A DNA stretch of 58,232 bases from Pseudarthrobacter phenanthrenivorans. GTDB taxonomy: Bacteria; Actinomycetota; Actinomycetes; Actinomycetales; Micrococcaceae. Shown here piece after piece: positions 1 to 11,030 of the stretch. The notes beneath the pieces are model-generated. The model did no database searches and was not told the DNA's origin. It saw nothing but the letters and a program-made list of their open reading frames with translations. Made by a program: the position numbers and the translations under genes. Each line of letters begins with the position of its first letter. Position 1 is the stretch's first letter. Where the stretch lies: the NCBI RefSeq assembly GCF_000813845.1, contig NZ_JWTB01000018.1:1-58232 (forward strand). The letters are read 5' to 3'.

Positions 1-255
1 CAGCACAACTACGAACGGACCTGTCCGGTGAACAACGCGGACAAGTGCGTTGATGACGGAATGACGGCATTCCAGGTCTCCACCGGAGGCATCGATACCC
101 GCCCGTTCACCAGCAGGCCGAAGTACATCGCCAAGCGGTTCAGCGATACCCGCGGCTTCCTCCGCCTGACGCTGCACGACGACGGCTCCTTCGACTGGAC
201 CTTCGTTCCGACCACCGGCTCAAGCACGGACTCGGGCACGCGCGCCGCTCCCTGA
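1..255 (+). CDS. Metallophosphoesterase, C-terminal fragment (cut by window edge)
   Basis: The frame is open from base 1 to a TGA at 253-255 and begins with residues QHNYERT, so the start lies outside the window. An H-N-Y-E-R motif near the C-terminus is typical of purple-acid-phosphatase-like metallophosphoesterases, where the His helps build the dinuclear metal site. The rest (about 75 residues, ending in Ser/Thr-rich GSSTDSGTRAAP) looks like the closing beta-sandwich of such an enzyme. The family assignment rests on one motif only; substrate and export cannot be judged from this fragment. Confidence 0.6.
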   Translation, partial: QHNYERTCPVNNADKCVDDGMTAFQVSTGGIDTRPFTSRPKYIAKRFSDTRGFLRLTLHDDGSFDWTFVPTTGSSTDSGTRAAP

Positions 256-387
256 CCCGTGCCCGCGGGGGGCCATCCCGTCACTCCAACCCGCCGCGCA
301 GCATCCCGGTGACCTTCGCCTCTACAAGCGTCGGCAGCTCCCGGGAAGGCTGGTGGCAGGAGCGATCGGATCACGGAGGTGACGGAC

Positions 388-714
388 ATGCCTGGGTGGG
401 ATCTGGGAATCGCCGGTGCGGGAGTGCTTGCGGCGATGTCGCTGGTCTTCGGGCTGGTGGTCCAGCTGATCGTGGGCAAACCCGGAGGCCGCCGGCTGTG
501 GTTCTACGCCGCGCTGGGCTACTTCCTCGCCGGAATCCTGGTCAGCGAAGTCTGGTTCGGCTGGGCCACGGAGGCGGAACTCCAGCCCAATATCGACGGG
601 CTTTCCTTCGACGAGGTGCAGCTGGTGACGCTCGCCGGGCTCATCGGAGCCGTTATCGCCAGGTTCATGCTTCGGCGAAAAGGGCATCCCGGCCGGCTGC
701 GGGGCAGTCTGTGA
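388..714 (+). CDS. Small two- or three-helix membrane protein, unknown function
   Basis: A 108-residue protein with hydrophobic stretches at about residues 7-28 and 38-55 and a third weaker one near 80-95, ending in a basic tail (RRKGHPGRLRGSL). I chose ATG 388 because GGAGG at 375-379 sits 8 bases upstream; a GTG at 379 overlaps that ribosome site and is less likely. I do not recognise a family. The gene converges on the phosphatase at 833-2422, with a large inverted repeat between the two stop codons. Confidence 0.6.
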   Translation: MPGWDLGIAGAGVLAAMSLVFGLVVQLIVGKPGGRRLWFYAALGYFLAGILVSEVWFGWATEAELQPNIDGLSFDEVQLVTLAGLIGAVIARFMLRRKGHPGRLRGSL

Positions 715-721
715 AGTAACC

Positions 722-821
722 GGACGCGTTTGCGTAACTTATGGCAGCCGGAGGCGCAGGAACCCGCGCCCCGGCACGGGGCGCCCCCAGCTGATCCTTC
801 ATAAGTCACACAAACGCGTCC
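722..821. repeat. Nested inverted repeat between convergent genes
   Basis: The arms at 722-743 and 800-821 are reverse complements at 20 of 22 positions (outer part GGACGCGTTTG / CAAACGCGTCC, inner part ACTTATG / CATAAGT). Inside lies a second, perfect 8-bp hairpin (766-773 GCGCCCCG, loop GCA, 777-784 CGGGGCGC). The element fills the space between two convergent stop codons. It could be a bidirectional terminator, a REP/MITE-like repeat, or both; the two covarying mismatched pairs suggest selection on base pairing. Confidence 0.7.
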
Positions 822-832
822 CGCGCGGTGGC

Positions 833-2422
833 TCAGGCGCGCGCCTGCAGCCCCGGCACCCCGTCACGGATCTCGAAGGAGGCCTTGGTGGAGACGGGTG
901 CGCCCGGCGTGGTGACGTGGTCCAGCACCCGGAAGTCGGCGGTCATGGCGTCCCTGCTGATGCGGGTGTTCACGTAGCCGCGATTGTCGTTGTAGAACTT
1001 CAGGTGCGGGTTCCAGGCCATGGTGGCGTCCGTGGTGGAGCCGGTCCCGTCGCCGGTGGATGTGATGGAGGTGCACACCAGCTCCGAGCCCACCACGGGG
1101 GAGGCCGGGTCCTTGTAGTCCACCTTGACGTCGTTGGCCCAGTGCCGGTGCACGTCGCCGGTGAGGACGACGGCGTTGCGCACCTTGGCGTCGATCCAGC
1201 CCTGGGTGATGCGGCGGCGGGAAGCGGCGTACCCGTCCCAGCCGTCCATGGAGACGTCGTCGATCTCCAGGGCCTGGGCGCGGTCGCGCTCGGCGAAGAA
1301 GACCTGCTGGCCCAGGATGTCCCAGCGCTGCGTTGAGTTGCGGAAGCCGTCCAGCAGCCACTGTTCCTGCTCTGTGCCGGTGATGGTCCGGTTCTCCGCC
1401 AGCCGCTCGGTGACGTTCTTCTTCCAGCCGTCCCCTGCCAGCTGGTCGTCGCGGTACTGGCGCGTATCCATCATGTGGAAGTTGGCCAGCTGGCCCCACT
1501 GGATCTTCCGGTAGATCTTCATGTCCGGCCCGGCCGGCAGCGACGACGGGCGCAGCGGCATGTTCTCGTAGTACGCCTGGAAGGCGGCGGCGCGGCGCCG
1601 GCGGAAGTGCTCCACGCTGTCGTTCAGCTGGCCTGGATCCTGGTTCTCCGGGACGTCGTCCGCCCAGTTGTTGTCCACCTCGTGGTCGTCCCAGACCACT
1701 GCCCACGGTGCGATGGCGTGCGCGGCCTGCAGGTCGGCGTCGGCCTTGTACTGGGCGTGCCGCTGCCGGTAGGTCTCCAGCGTGACGGTCTCCGGGCCCT
1801 CGTGGTCGCGCGGGTTTCCGCCGCCGATCACATAGCTGCCCTTCTTGTACTCGTACAGGTAGTCGCCCAGGTGCAGCACCAGGTCCGGGTGGTCCTCCGC
1901 CAGGCGCCGGTAGGCGGTGAAGTAGCCGTGCTCGTACTGGGCGCAGCTGGCGAACGCCATGGCCAGGGCGGCAGGGGTCTCGTGCAGCGCCGGGCTGGTA
2001 AGGGTGCGGCCCACCGGGCTGAGGTGCCTGCCCGCGCGGAACCGGTAGAAGTATTCGCGGCCGGCCTTCAGGCCGCGCAGCTCCACGTGCACCGAGTGGG
2101 CGGTCTCGATCCGGGCCTGTTCCACGCCCCGGGCCACCACATTGCGCATGCCCTGGTCCTCGGCCACCTCCCACTGCACGGCGACGGGCCGCGACGGCAT
2201 GCCGCCCAGCCCGTCCTCGGCCACCAGGTTCAAGGCCAGGCGGGTCCAGAGGACGAAGCCGTCCGGCCACGGCTCGCCCGATGCGATGCCGAGCAGGAAG
2301 GGATCGGTGCGGAGGCCGGCGTCGTCGGCAGTGGAAACAGCGACGGCGGCACCCGGCAGGGCGGCGACCAAGCCTGCTCCGATGCCGGCGGAAATGAGGG
2401 TTCTGCGGGAGATGTTGTCCAT
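833..2422 (-). CDS. phoD: Tat-exported alkaline phosphatase D family protein
   Basis: A 529-residue PhoD-type phosphodiesterase/alkaline phosphatase acting outside the membrane on phosphate esters. The N-terminus MDNISRRTLISAG carries a twin-arginine signal followed by an Ala/Gly-rich hydrophobic stretch. A PhoD N-terminal Ig-like domain follows, then the metallophosphatase domain with ASCAQYEHG, HLGDYLYEY, VWDDHEVDNN and LTGDVHRHW, which supply the metal ligands. Length fits the family. I use ATG 2422; a GTG three codons upstream (2431) is possible. Established: the family needs Ca2+/Fe3+ and is secreted folded through Tat. No Pho-box was identified in the 200-base divergent gap to the SDR gene. 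Confidence 0.9.
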   Translation of the reverse strand: MDNISRRTLISAGIGAGLVAALPGAAVAVSTADDAGLRTDPFLLGIASGEPWPDGFVLWTRLALNLVAEDGLGGMPSRPVAVQWEVAEDQGMRNVVARGVEQARIETAHSVHVELRGLKAGREYFYRFRAGRHLSPVGRTLTSPALHETPAALAMAFASCAQYEHGYFTAYRRLAEDHPDLVLHLGDYLYEYKKGSYVIGGGNPRDHEGPETVTLETYRQRHAQYKADADLQAAHAIAPWAVVWDDHEVDNNWADDVPENQDPGQLNDSVEHFRRRRAAAFQAYYENMPLRPSSLPAGPDMKIYRKIQWGQLANFHMMDTRQYRDDQLAGDGWKKNVTERLAENRTITGTEQEQWLLDGFRNSTQRWDILGQQVFFAERDRAQALEIDDVSMDGWDGYAASRRRITQGWIDAKVRNAVVLTGDVHRHWANDVKVDYKDPASPVVGSELVCTSITSTGDGTGSTTDATMAWNPHLKFYNDNRGYVNTRISRDAMTADFRVLDHVTTPGAPVSTKASFEIRDGVPGLQARA

Positions 2423-2626
2423 GGCTCCCACGCTATTTACAGCTGTTGGACAGGTTTTGAGGAGGATATGAATGGCTGGTTAACGGCGCGACAAGAGCAG
2501 TCATTCACGGCCCGGCTGGGAAAGGGCTTTGGACTCTGGCGGCGACCGATGACGCGCGGCAAAGTGGAATCCGGCCCAGGCCCGTGGAGGCCGCCCGACC
2601 CATCCAGCCCAAGGGAGACAGACGCC

Positions 2627-3409
2627 ATGCCCCGTACCTCCGTCATTACCGGCGCCGCATCCGGCATCGGCAAGGCAACCCTGGACCTGCTCGAGCGGCG
2701 CGGCGAACGCGTGATCGGCGTGGACCTCCACGACGCCGAGGTGGTGGCCGACCTCTCCACGGCAGAAGGACGCGGCGCCCTGGTGGACGCGGTGCGGAAG
2801 ATCAGCGGCGGCCGGATCGACGCGATCTACGCCGTGGCCGGCCTCGCCGTTCCGGCCCCCGCCACGGTGGCCGTGAACTTCTTCGGCACGGTGGCCACGG
2901 TGGATGGTCTTCGGCCCCTGCTGGCGGATTCGGACGCGCCCCGGGCCGTGGTGGTCTCGTCGATGGCTGCGCTCATGTCAAGCGACGAGGAACTTGTTTC
3001 GCTGCTGGCGTCGGGAGATGAACCGGGTGCCATGGCCCGCGCCAAGGTCCTGGCCAAGGAACCCGCCACCACCGGCGGCCTGATCTACGCCTCCACCAAG
3101 CTGGCCCTCTCGCGCTGGGTCCGCCGGCACGCCGCCACAGCCGAATGGGCCGGGGCCGGCATCCCGCTCAACGCCGTGTCGCCCGGCATCATTGCCACAC
3201 CCATGACCGCCGACCTCATCGACACCGAAGAGGAGCGCAAAGCCCTGCTGAACATGGTCCCGATGCCCCTGAACGGCATCGCCGAACCCATCGTGGTGGC
3301 CCGCCTGCTCGCCTGGCTCAACAGCGAGGAAAACACCCACCTGTGCGGACAGATCGTCTACGTGGACGGCGGCAGCGACGCCGTCCTGCGCGGCGATTCA
3401 GTATGGTGA
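2627..3409 (+). CDS. Short-chain dehydrogenase/reductase
   Basis: A 260-residue classical SDR. The N-terminal Rossmann signature is TGAASGIGKATL (residues 8-19), followed by D-L in the cofactor pocket, which suggests NAD(H). The catalytic motif is YASTK (Y-x-x-x-K), preceded by VVVSSMAAL supplying the Ser, and the C-terminal YVDGGSDA segment is typical. It resembles the 3-alpha-hydroxysteroid dehydrogenase subgroup, but the substrate cannot be read from sequence. ATG 2627 is preceded by GGGAGA at 2613-2618. It appears to be monocistronic; the next gene starts 105 bases downstream behind its own regulatory palindrome. Confidence 0.85.
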   Translation: MPRTSVITGAASGIGKATLDLLERRGERVIGVDLHDAEVVADLSTAEGRGALVDAVRKISGGRIDAIYAVAGLAVPAPATVAVNFFGTVATVDGLRPLLADSDAPRAVVVSSMAALMSSDEELVSLLASGDEPGAMARAKVLAKEPATTGGLIYASTKLALSRWVRRHAATAEWAGAGIPLNAVSPGIIATPMTADLIDTEEERKALLNMVPMPLNGIAEPIVVARLLAWLNSEENTHLCGQIVYVDGGSDAVLRGDSVW

Positions 3410-3427
3410 GCCCGGACCGGCGGCCTC

Positions 3428-3439
3428 GGACTTAAGTCC
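3428..3439. promoter_or_regulatory. Perfect palindrome resembling a DosR/DevR box
   Basis: GGACTTAAGTCC is a perfect 12-bp palindrome 76 bases before the lipoprotein ATG. It matches the core of the mycobacterial DosR consensus (TTSGGGACTWWAGTCCCSAA, established) and continues with C on the right (TCGGACTTAAGTCCCTG). It stands before the four-gene unit 3515-8421, which is followed by a DevS-like kinase. That it is a binding site is inferred. Confidence 0.55.
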
Positions 3440-3514
3440 CTGTTCCCCGGTAACCCTCAGGCGTAGCTTGAAAGTGGCACCCGCATCCGCGGTGTCCATC
3501 TTTTAGGGGGCATT

Positions 3515-4225
3515 ATGGCCAGGCCCAGGTTCTCGGCACTCACCGTCTTCGGGCTCGGCAGCCTGATCGTCCTCACCGGCTGCTTCGGCCCGCCGGCCCC
3601 GGCCCCCTCCAGCAGTTCCGCAGCACCTGCCCCCACCGCTAGCAGCGCAAGTCCAAGTACGACGGCGAGCCCCACCGCCACGGCCACCCCCACCAGCCCG
3701 GCCAGCACCCCAGCCGCGCCCACCACGCCACCCGCCGCGCCGCCGTCGTCCGCGCCCGCCGGTCCGCCGGCCACCCAGGAACCAACGCAGGAGCCGGCGC
3801 CGCCGGGCCTGCCGGAGCAGGTGGCCCCGCTGACCATCTACTACGTGGCGGTGGGCGACAACGGCGTCTCGGGACCGAAGATCGGGTGCGGCGACAGCCT
3901 GGTGGCCACCACCACGGCCCCGGTCAGGTTCACCGACCAGGTGGGCCCCAGCGTCGGGACCCTGCTGGCCAATAAGAGCCGGGATGTGGGCCTGTCCGGG
4001 CTGATCAACGTCCTGTACCAGTCGAACCTGACCTACCTCGGCGGCGAGCTGAACGGCAGCACCATCACCATCTGGCTCTCCGGCCAGTTCATGCTGGGGG
4101 GTGTGTGCGACATTCCCCGGGCCAAGGCACAGCTGGAGTACACGGCCATGGCCGCCTCCGGCGCAACCAGCGCCCAGGTCTTCGTCAACGGCCGCCCCAT
4201 CGACGAGGTGCTCAGCCTCAAGTAG
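3515..4225 (+). CDS. Lipoprotein with Pro/Ser/Thr/Ala-rich stalk and GerMN domain
   Basis: A 236-residue protein with a lipoprotein signal peptide ending in the lipobox LTGC (Cys at about residue 23). A low-complexity P/A/S/T stalk follows to about residue 100, then a folded domain (PLTIYYVAVGDNG... to IDEVLSL) with the pattern of GerMN (spore germination GerM/N) domains. In non-sporulating actinobacteria such proteins sit on the outer face of the membrane; their ligand is unknown. RBS TAGGGGGCATT precedes the ATG. It is the first gene of a compact unit (8-base gap to the next) behind the palindrome at 3428. Confidence 0.75.
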   Translation: MARPRFSALTVFGLGSLIVLTGCFGPPAPAPSSSSAAPAPTASSASPSTTASPTATATPTSPASTPAAPTTPPAAPPSSAPAGPPATQEPTQEPAPPGLPEQVAPLTIYYVAVGDNGVSGPKIGCGDSLVATTTAPVRFTDQVGPSVGTLLANKSRDVGLSGLINVLYQSNLTYLGGELNGSTITIWLSGQFMLGGVCDIPRAKAQLEYTAMAASGATSAQVFVNGRPIDEVLSLK

Positions 4226-4233
4226 GAGCCGCG

Positions 4234-4995
4234 ATGAGCCAACCAGCCGGCTGGCGTGAAACCGCGGCCACCATCATGCCGGCAGCGGTGCCTGCGGTGA
4301 TGCTGCCGGTCTTCCGGTACACCGTCCGCCGCTTCGGCGGGCGGCGCGGCTACCAGGCCGGATTCGCCGCCTACTGGGCGCTCTGCTGGACCCTCGCCCT
4401 GGCCGTGGCAGGGCGCCGCCGGCTGGTGGAACTCTGGCAGGTCCCCGGTACTGCGGAGCCGCGACACCGGCCCCTGTACCGGGGCGTCCTGCTCCTGCCG
4501 CCGGCAGGTGCCATCGCCACCGAGCTGATTCCCAATGCCAGGAAGGCGGGGACGACGGCGGCCCTCGCCGCCGTCGGCATCGGTGTCACCAACGCCCTGG
4601 CTGAGGAAGCACTGTGGCGGGGAGTGCCGCTGGCCGTCTTCCCCGACCGCAAAGTCCGGGGCTGGCTCTGGCCGTCGCTCGGGTTCATCGCCTGGCACCT
4701 GGTCCCGCTGTCCGTCCGGCCCCACCCGCGCGGGCGCTGGCCCGTGCTGCTGGGGGCGGGCCTGATCGGGCTCGGCTACGGGTGGGCGGCACAGGAGACC
4801 GGCTCGCTCCTGGCCGTGTCCATTGCCCACGCGGCCACCGACTCCTGCGGTGTGCGGGCCGCCCGGACCATCTGGCTGGCTACGGATTCGGGCCAAAAGC
4901 CCCGTCCCTTCCCGGCGGGGCGGGGGAATAATCGGGCAGGAGACCGAGGAGCCGCCACGCGGCACGACAACGGCGGGGGGATGAGGCACCGATGA
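4234..4995 (+). CDS. CPBP family intramembrane metalloprotease
   Basis: A 253-residue multi-spanning membrane protein with the CPBP/Abi (Rce1-like) signature: an EE pair in ALAEEALWRG (motif 1), FIAWHLVPL (motif 2 His) and a later HAATDS (motif 3 His). In the family these side chains hold a catalytic metal or water inside the membrane. The start ATG 4234 has GGAG at 4226-4229 overlapping the upstream TAG region. The C-terminal 40 residues are polar, Gly/Arg-rich and probably unstructured. Its stop overlaps the next ATG (ATGA at 4992-4995). Substrate unknown. Confidence 0.75.
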   Translation: MSQPAGWRETAATIMPAAVPAVMLPVFRYTVRRFGGRRGYQAGFAAYWALCWTLALAVAGRRRLVELWQVPGTAEPRHRPLYRGVLLLPPAGAIATELIPNARKAGTTAALAAVGIGVTNALAEEALWRGVPLAVFPDRKVRGWLWPSLGFIAWHLVPLSVRPHPRGRWPVLLGAGLIGLGYGWAAQETGSLLAVSIAHAATDSCGVRAARTIWLATDSGQKPRPFPAGRGNNRAGDRGAATRHDNGGGMRHR

Positions 4996-5017
4996 GCACT
5001 GTGGACTCGGGGCAGGG

Positions 5018-5695
5018 GTGACGGGCAAGGAAGGGGTTGACTGCCCGCAGCACCCGTTCTTCGCCCGTGCGTTCGCCCGCGCCGTCGGCGGGATGGACCG
5101 GCGCGGGGCCGCGGAGCATCGCCGCACCATCCTGGCCGGCCTGCACGGATCAGTCATCGAAATAGGAGCTGGCACCGGGTCCTCCTTTCCCCTGTACCCG
5201 CCTGCCGTCACCCACGTGCTGGCGCTGGAACCGGATGACTACCTCCGTGGCGTGGCGCAGGACCAGGCCGCATCCGCCTCCGTCCCGGTGACGGTGGCCG
5301 CCGGCACCGCCGAGGACATCCCGGCCGCAACCGGCAGCGCCGATGCCGTGGTGGCCAGCCTTGTCTTATGCAGCGTCCGGGACCAGGCCGCCGTCCTTGC
5401 CGAGATCCGCCGCGTCCTGCGGCCCGGCGGAACCCTGGCCTACTACGAACACGTCCGGTCCCGCCACCCACTGCTGGCCAGGGCGGAAGATCTCCTGACC
5501 CCTGCCTGGGGCCGGCTCATGGGCGGCTGCCACCTCAACCGCGACACCCTTGGAGCCATCACTGCAGCGGGGTTCGGGATCGCCAGCAACCGCCGCTTCA
5601 CCTTTTCCGTGCAGCGGCTGAACCCTCCCATGGCCCACATCCTGGGAACCGCCACCAGTCCCGGGCCGCCGGCAGCAGGACCGGAGCCCGCATGA
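5018..5695 (+). CDS. Class I SAM-dependent methyltransferase (start possibly frameshifted)
   Basis: A 225-residue Methyltransf_11-type enzyme. The SAM-binding loop is IEIGAGTGSSFPL (about residues 47-59), followed by LALEPDDY (acidic residue for the ribose) and ADAVVASLVLCSV as motif IV. It resembles UbiE/phosphatidylethanolamine-type small methyltransferases; the substrate is not determinable. The open frame begins at GTG 5018 with no good ribosome site. An ATG at 4992 that overlaps the preceding stop and has GAGG at 4983-4986 opens a 9-codon frame ending exactly here (TGA 5019-5021). One extra G in the run 5015-5018 would fuse the two. The stop overlaps the ATPase start (ATGA, 5692-5695). 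Confidence 0.75.
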   Translation: MTGKEGVDCPQHPFFARAFARAVGGMDRRGAAEHRRTILAGLHGSVIEIGAGTGSSFPLYPPAVTHVLALEPDDYLRGVAQDQAASASVPVTVAAGTAEDIPAATGSADAVVASLVLCSVRDQAAVLAEIRRVLRPGGTLAYYEHVRSRHPLLARAEDLLTPAWGRLMGGCHLNRDTLGAITAAGFGIASNRRFTFSVQRLNPPMAHILGTATSPGPPAAGPEPA

Positions 5696-8421
5696 CAGAC
5701 CTGACCGTCAGGGAACACAGTTCCCTGCAGCTGCCCATCACCGACGCCGCGGCACTGACGGCGGAGCAGGTCCTGGCCCGCCTGGGTTCCGGGCCGGGGG
5801 GCCTGGCGGAGGAGGAAGCAGCCGCCCGGCTGCAGCAGCTTGGTCCCAACGCCGTCCGCACCCACCGCGCCAACGCCTGGGCCGTGCTGGGCCGGCAGTT
5901 CGCCAGCCCCATCCTCATCCTGCTCATCATCACCGCCGGACTGTCGCTGTTCCTGGGCGACGCCACCAACTCCATCGTCATCGGCGTGATCCTGCTGGCC
6001 AGCGTGGGCCTCGGCTTCACCAACGAGTACCGCGCGGAGCGCGCGTCCGAGGCCCTGCATTCGCGCGTGACCCACCAGGCCGCCGTCCAGCGCAGCGGAA
6101 CCACCAGGGAGGTGGACGTCACCGCCCTGGTGCCGGGCGACGTCGTCCACCTCTCCCTGGGCGCCATCGTCCCGGCCGACATCCGGCTCCTGACCACCAC
6201 CAACCTCCTCTGCGACGAAAGCATCCTCACCGGTGAGTCCCAGCCTGCCGCCAAGGACCCCGCCCCCGTACCCGCCGGCTCAGCGCTCGCGGACCTCTCC
6301 TCCTGCGTTTTCATGGGCACGGTGGTGCAGTCCGGCGGCTGCAGCGGCGTGGTGGTGGCCACCGGCGGCAACGCGGAGTTTGGCCGGATCGCCCTGGGCC
6401 TGGGCGAACGGCAGCCGCAGACCGAGTTCCAGCTGGGCCTGAAACGCTTCTCGTTCCTGCTGCTGCAGGTGGCAGTGGTGCTCACCTCGCTGATCTTCGT
6501 GGCCAACCTGCTGCTGCAGCGCCCGCTCATCGAGTCCCTGCTGTTCTCGTTGGCCATCGCCGTGGGCATCACCCCGCAGCTGCTGCCCGCCGTCGTCAGC
6601 ACCAGCCTGGCCACCGGCACCCGGCAGCTGGCACGCCGCAAAGTGCTGGTCAAGCGGCTGGTGTGCATCGAGGACCTGGGGGACATGGACATCCTGGTCA
6701 CGGACAAGACCGGCACGCTTACCGAAGGAAAAATCAGCTTCACCCGCGCGCTCCCGGCCACCGAGGGGATGTCCGACGCCGGCCTGCTCACCCTGGGCCT
6801 GCTGGCCACCGAGGCAAACTATGCGGGAGCGAAGGTGTCCTCCGCCGGCCAGAACCCGCTGGACGCGGCCCTGTGGGAGAGCCCCGGCGCTTCCGGTTTC
6901 GATCCGGGGCGCTTCGAGCGGGTGGACTTGATCGGCTTTGACCACGAACGCCGCCGCACCAGCGTGCTGGTCCGCGAAGCCGGCGGTCCCGCGCAGCTGG
7001 TCACCAAGGGCGCACCCGAAGACGTCCTGGCCCTGTGCGGGCCAACCCCGGCTGCCGTGCAGGCACTGCTGGAGGAACAGTTCGACGCCGGGTCCCGGGT
7101 CGTGGCCGTGGCCTTCCGCCCCGCCGCCGGGCTGGAAAAGCTGGTTCCGGCGGACGAGCGGGACCTCACCCTGGCCGGCTTCCTGGTGTTCCTTGACCGG
7201 CCCAAGGCCAACGCGCGGCAGTCCCTGGACCTGCTGGAGGCGCTGGGAATCTCAGTGAAGATCGCCACGGGGGACAACGCCAAAGTGGCTGAAAAAGTCT
7301 GCGCGGACCTGGACGTGATCTCCGGCGGCACCCTCACCGGCGCCCAGGTTGAGGCCATGTCCGACGCCGACCTCGCTGCCGCCGCACGGACGGCCACCAT
7401 CTTCGCGCGCGTGTCACCGGAACAAAAGGCGCGCATCATCGCCCTGCTGCGTCTCAGCGGCGGATCGGTGGGCTTCATGGGCGACGGCGTCAACGACGCC
7501 CTGGCACTGCACAAGGCGGACATCGGCATTTCCGTCGATACTGCAACGGACGTTGCCAAAGATGCGGCCGACGTCGTCCTCCTGGACAAGGACCTCGGCG
7601 TCCTGGCCGACGGCGTGATGGAAGGCCGGCGGATCTTCGCCAACACCATCAAGTACGTCCTGATGGGGACGTCCAGCAACTTCGGCAATATGTTCAGCGC
7701 AGCCGTGGCCTCCGTAGTGCTGAGCTTCCTGCCCATGCTGCCCGGCCAGATCCTGCTGAACAACCTGCTCTATGACTCCGGGCAGCTGGCCATCCCCGGG
7801 GACCGCGTGGACAAAGAACAGCTGCGGGCGCCGTCGCACTGGGACATCGCCTTCATCCGGCGGTTCATGCTGCTCTTCGGTCCCATCAGTTCGCTGTTCG
7901 ACTTCGCTACGTTCGCCCTGATGCTGTTCGTCTTCAGCGCGGCACCGGGGGAGTTCCGGGCCGGCTGGTTCATCGAATCCATCGCCACCCAGACGCTGAT
8001 CATTTTTGCCATCCGCACCCGCCGGGTGCCCTTCCTGCGAAGCCGGCCTTCCGCGGGCCTGATTGCGGCGTCCCTGGGCGTGGTGGCCCTGGGTATTTTC
8101 CTGCCGCTGTCACCGCTGGCCGGCGTGCTGGGCTTCGACCCCCTGCCGGTGCCGTTCTTCCTGGCCCTGCTGGGCATGGTGGTGGTGTACCTGGTGCTGG
8201 TGGAGGCCGCCAAGCAATGGTTCTTTGCCCGTGACGCCCAGCAGCTGCCGGCCCCGCCGCCGCCCGTCCGGCGCCGCCAGGCCACCCACCACATCTCCCG
8301 CCGGGCGTTCCGGTTCAGTATCCCCGTCAAGGTCCCCCCGCTCCGGGTGCCGGCACCCGGGGTAGCTGCCCGCAAGGGGCGCCGCCACGGACGCCGGCAT
8401 GAGGGTACAGCCAGGCCGTAA
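5692..8421 (+). CDS. mgtA: Magnesium-translocating P-type ATPase (P3B, MgtA/MgtB-like)
   Basis: A 909-residue P-type ATPase that would import Mg2+ using ATP. Visible in order: TGES actuator loop near residue 180; the membrane segment ITPQLLPAVV; the phosphorylation site DKTGTLT with Asp338; GDGVNDALALHKADIGISV in the hinge; and the P3B-typical membrane block LPGQILLNNLLYD followed by IRTRRVPF. Those last segments match MgtA/MgtB rather than Ca2+ pumps. E. coli MgtA has PEMLP where this protein has PQLLP. The last 60 residues form an unusual basic, Pro/Arg-rich cytoplasmic tail. Translationally coupled to the methyltransferase upstream. The gene symbol reflects family, not proven transport. 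Confidence 0.88.
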   Translation: MTDLTVREHSSLQLPITDAAALTAEQVLARLGSGPGGLAEEEAAARLQQLGPNAVRTHRANAWAVLGRQFASPILILLIITAGLSLFLGDATNSIVIGVILLASVGLGFTNEYRAERASEALHSRVTHQAAVQRSGTTREVDVTALVPGDVVHLSLGAIVPADIRLLTTTNLLCDESILTGESQPAAKDPAPVPAGSALADLSSCVFMGTVVQSGGCSGVVVATGGNAEFGRIALGLGERQPQTEFQLGLKRFSFLLLQVAVVLTSLIFVANLLLQRPLIESLLFSLAIAVGITPQLLPAVVSTSLATGTRQLARRKVLVKRLVCIEDLGDMDILVTDKTGTLTEGKISFTRALPATEGMSDAGLLTLGLLATEANYAGAKVSSAGQNPLDAALWESPGASGFDPGRFERVDLIGFDHERRRTSVLVREAGGPAQLVTKGAPEDVLALCGPTPAAVQALLEEQFDAGSRVVAVAFRPAAGLEKLVPADERDLTLAGFLVFLDRPKANARQSLDLLEALGISVKIATGDNAKVAEKVCADLDVISGGTLTGAQVEAMSDADLAAAARTATIFARVSPEQKARIIALLRLSGGSVGFMGDGVNDALALHKADIGISVDTATDVAKDAADVVLLDKDLGVLADGVMEGRRIFANTIKYVLMGTSSNFGNMFSAAVASVVLSFLPMLPGQILLNNLLYDSGQLAIPGDRVDKEQLRAPSHWDIAFIRRFMLLFGPISSLFDFATFALMLFVFSAAPGEFRAGWFIESIATQTLIIFAIRTRRVPFLRSRPSAGLIAASLGVVALGIFLPLSPLAGVLGFDPLPVPFFLALLGMVVVYLVLVEAAKQWFFARDAQQLPAPPPPVRRRQATHHISRRAFRFSIPVKVPPLRVPAPGVAARKGRRHGRRHEGTARP

Positions 8422-8494
8422 CTTTAGGGGTCCCAACGAAGCGCGTTGGTAGCATGATGGTGGGAGACACTGGGGGCTGTCATAAAGATGGTGA

Positions 8495-10926
<2,432 letters not shown>

Positions 10927-11030
10927 AAGGCGCTCTCGTCGGCTCGATTGCCCTCCCCAGCCGCCTGGTCAATGCGGCCGCCCCGTTGGAAGGAACCTCA
11001 GTAGTAAATCATCCCGTACCCACGGCCGGC

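Noticed and set aside
1475..2626. Long plus-strand open frame running through the phoD gene into the SDR
   Set aside because: It is the antisense shadow of phoD; composition is His/Val/Gly-rich without domains, and the SDR has its own ribosome site and ATG at 2627.
5598..6809. Long minus-strand frame across the ATPase gene
   Set aside because: Composition (Arg/Ser/Pro) is typical of antisense frames in GC-rich DNA, and the plus strand encodes a complete P-type ATPase.
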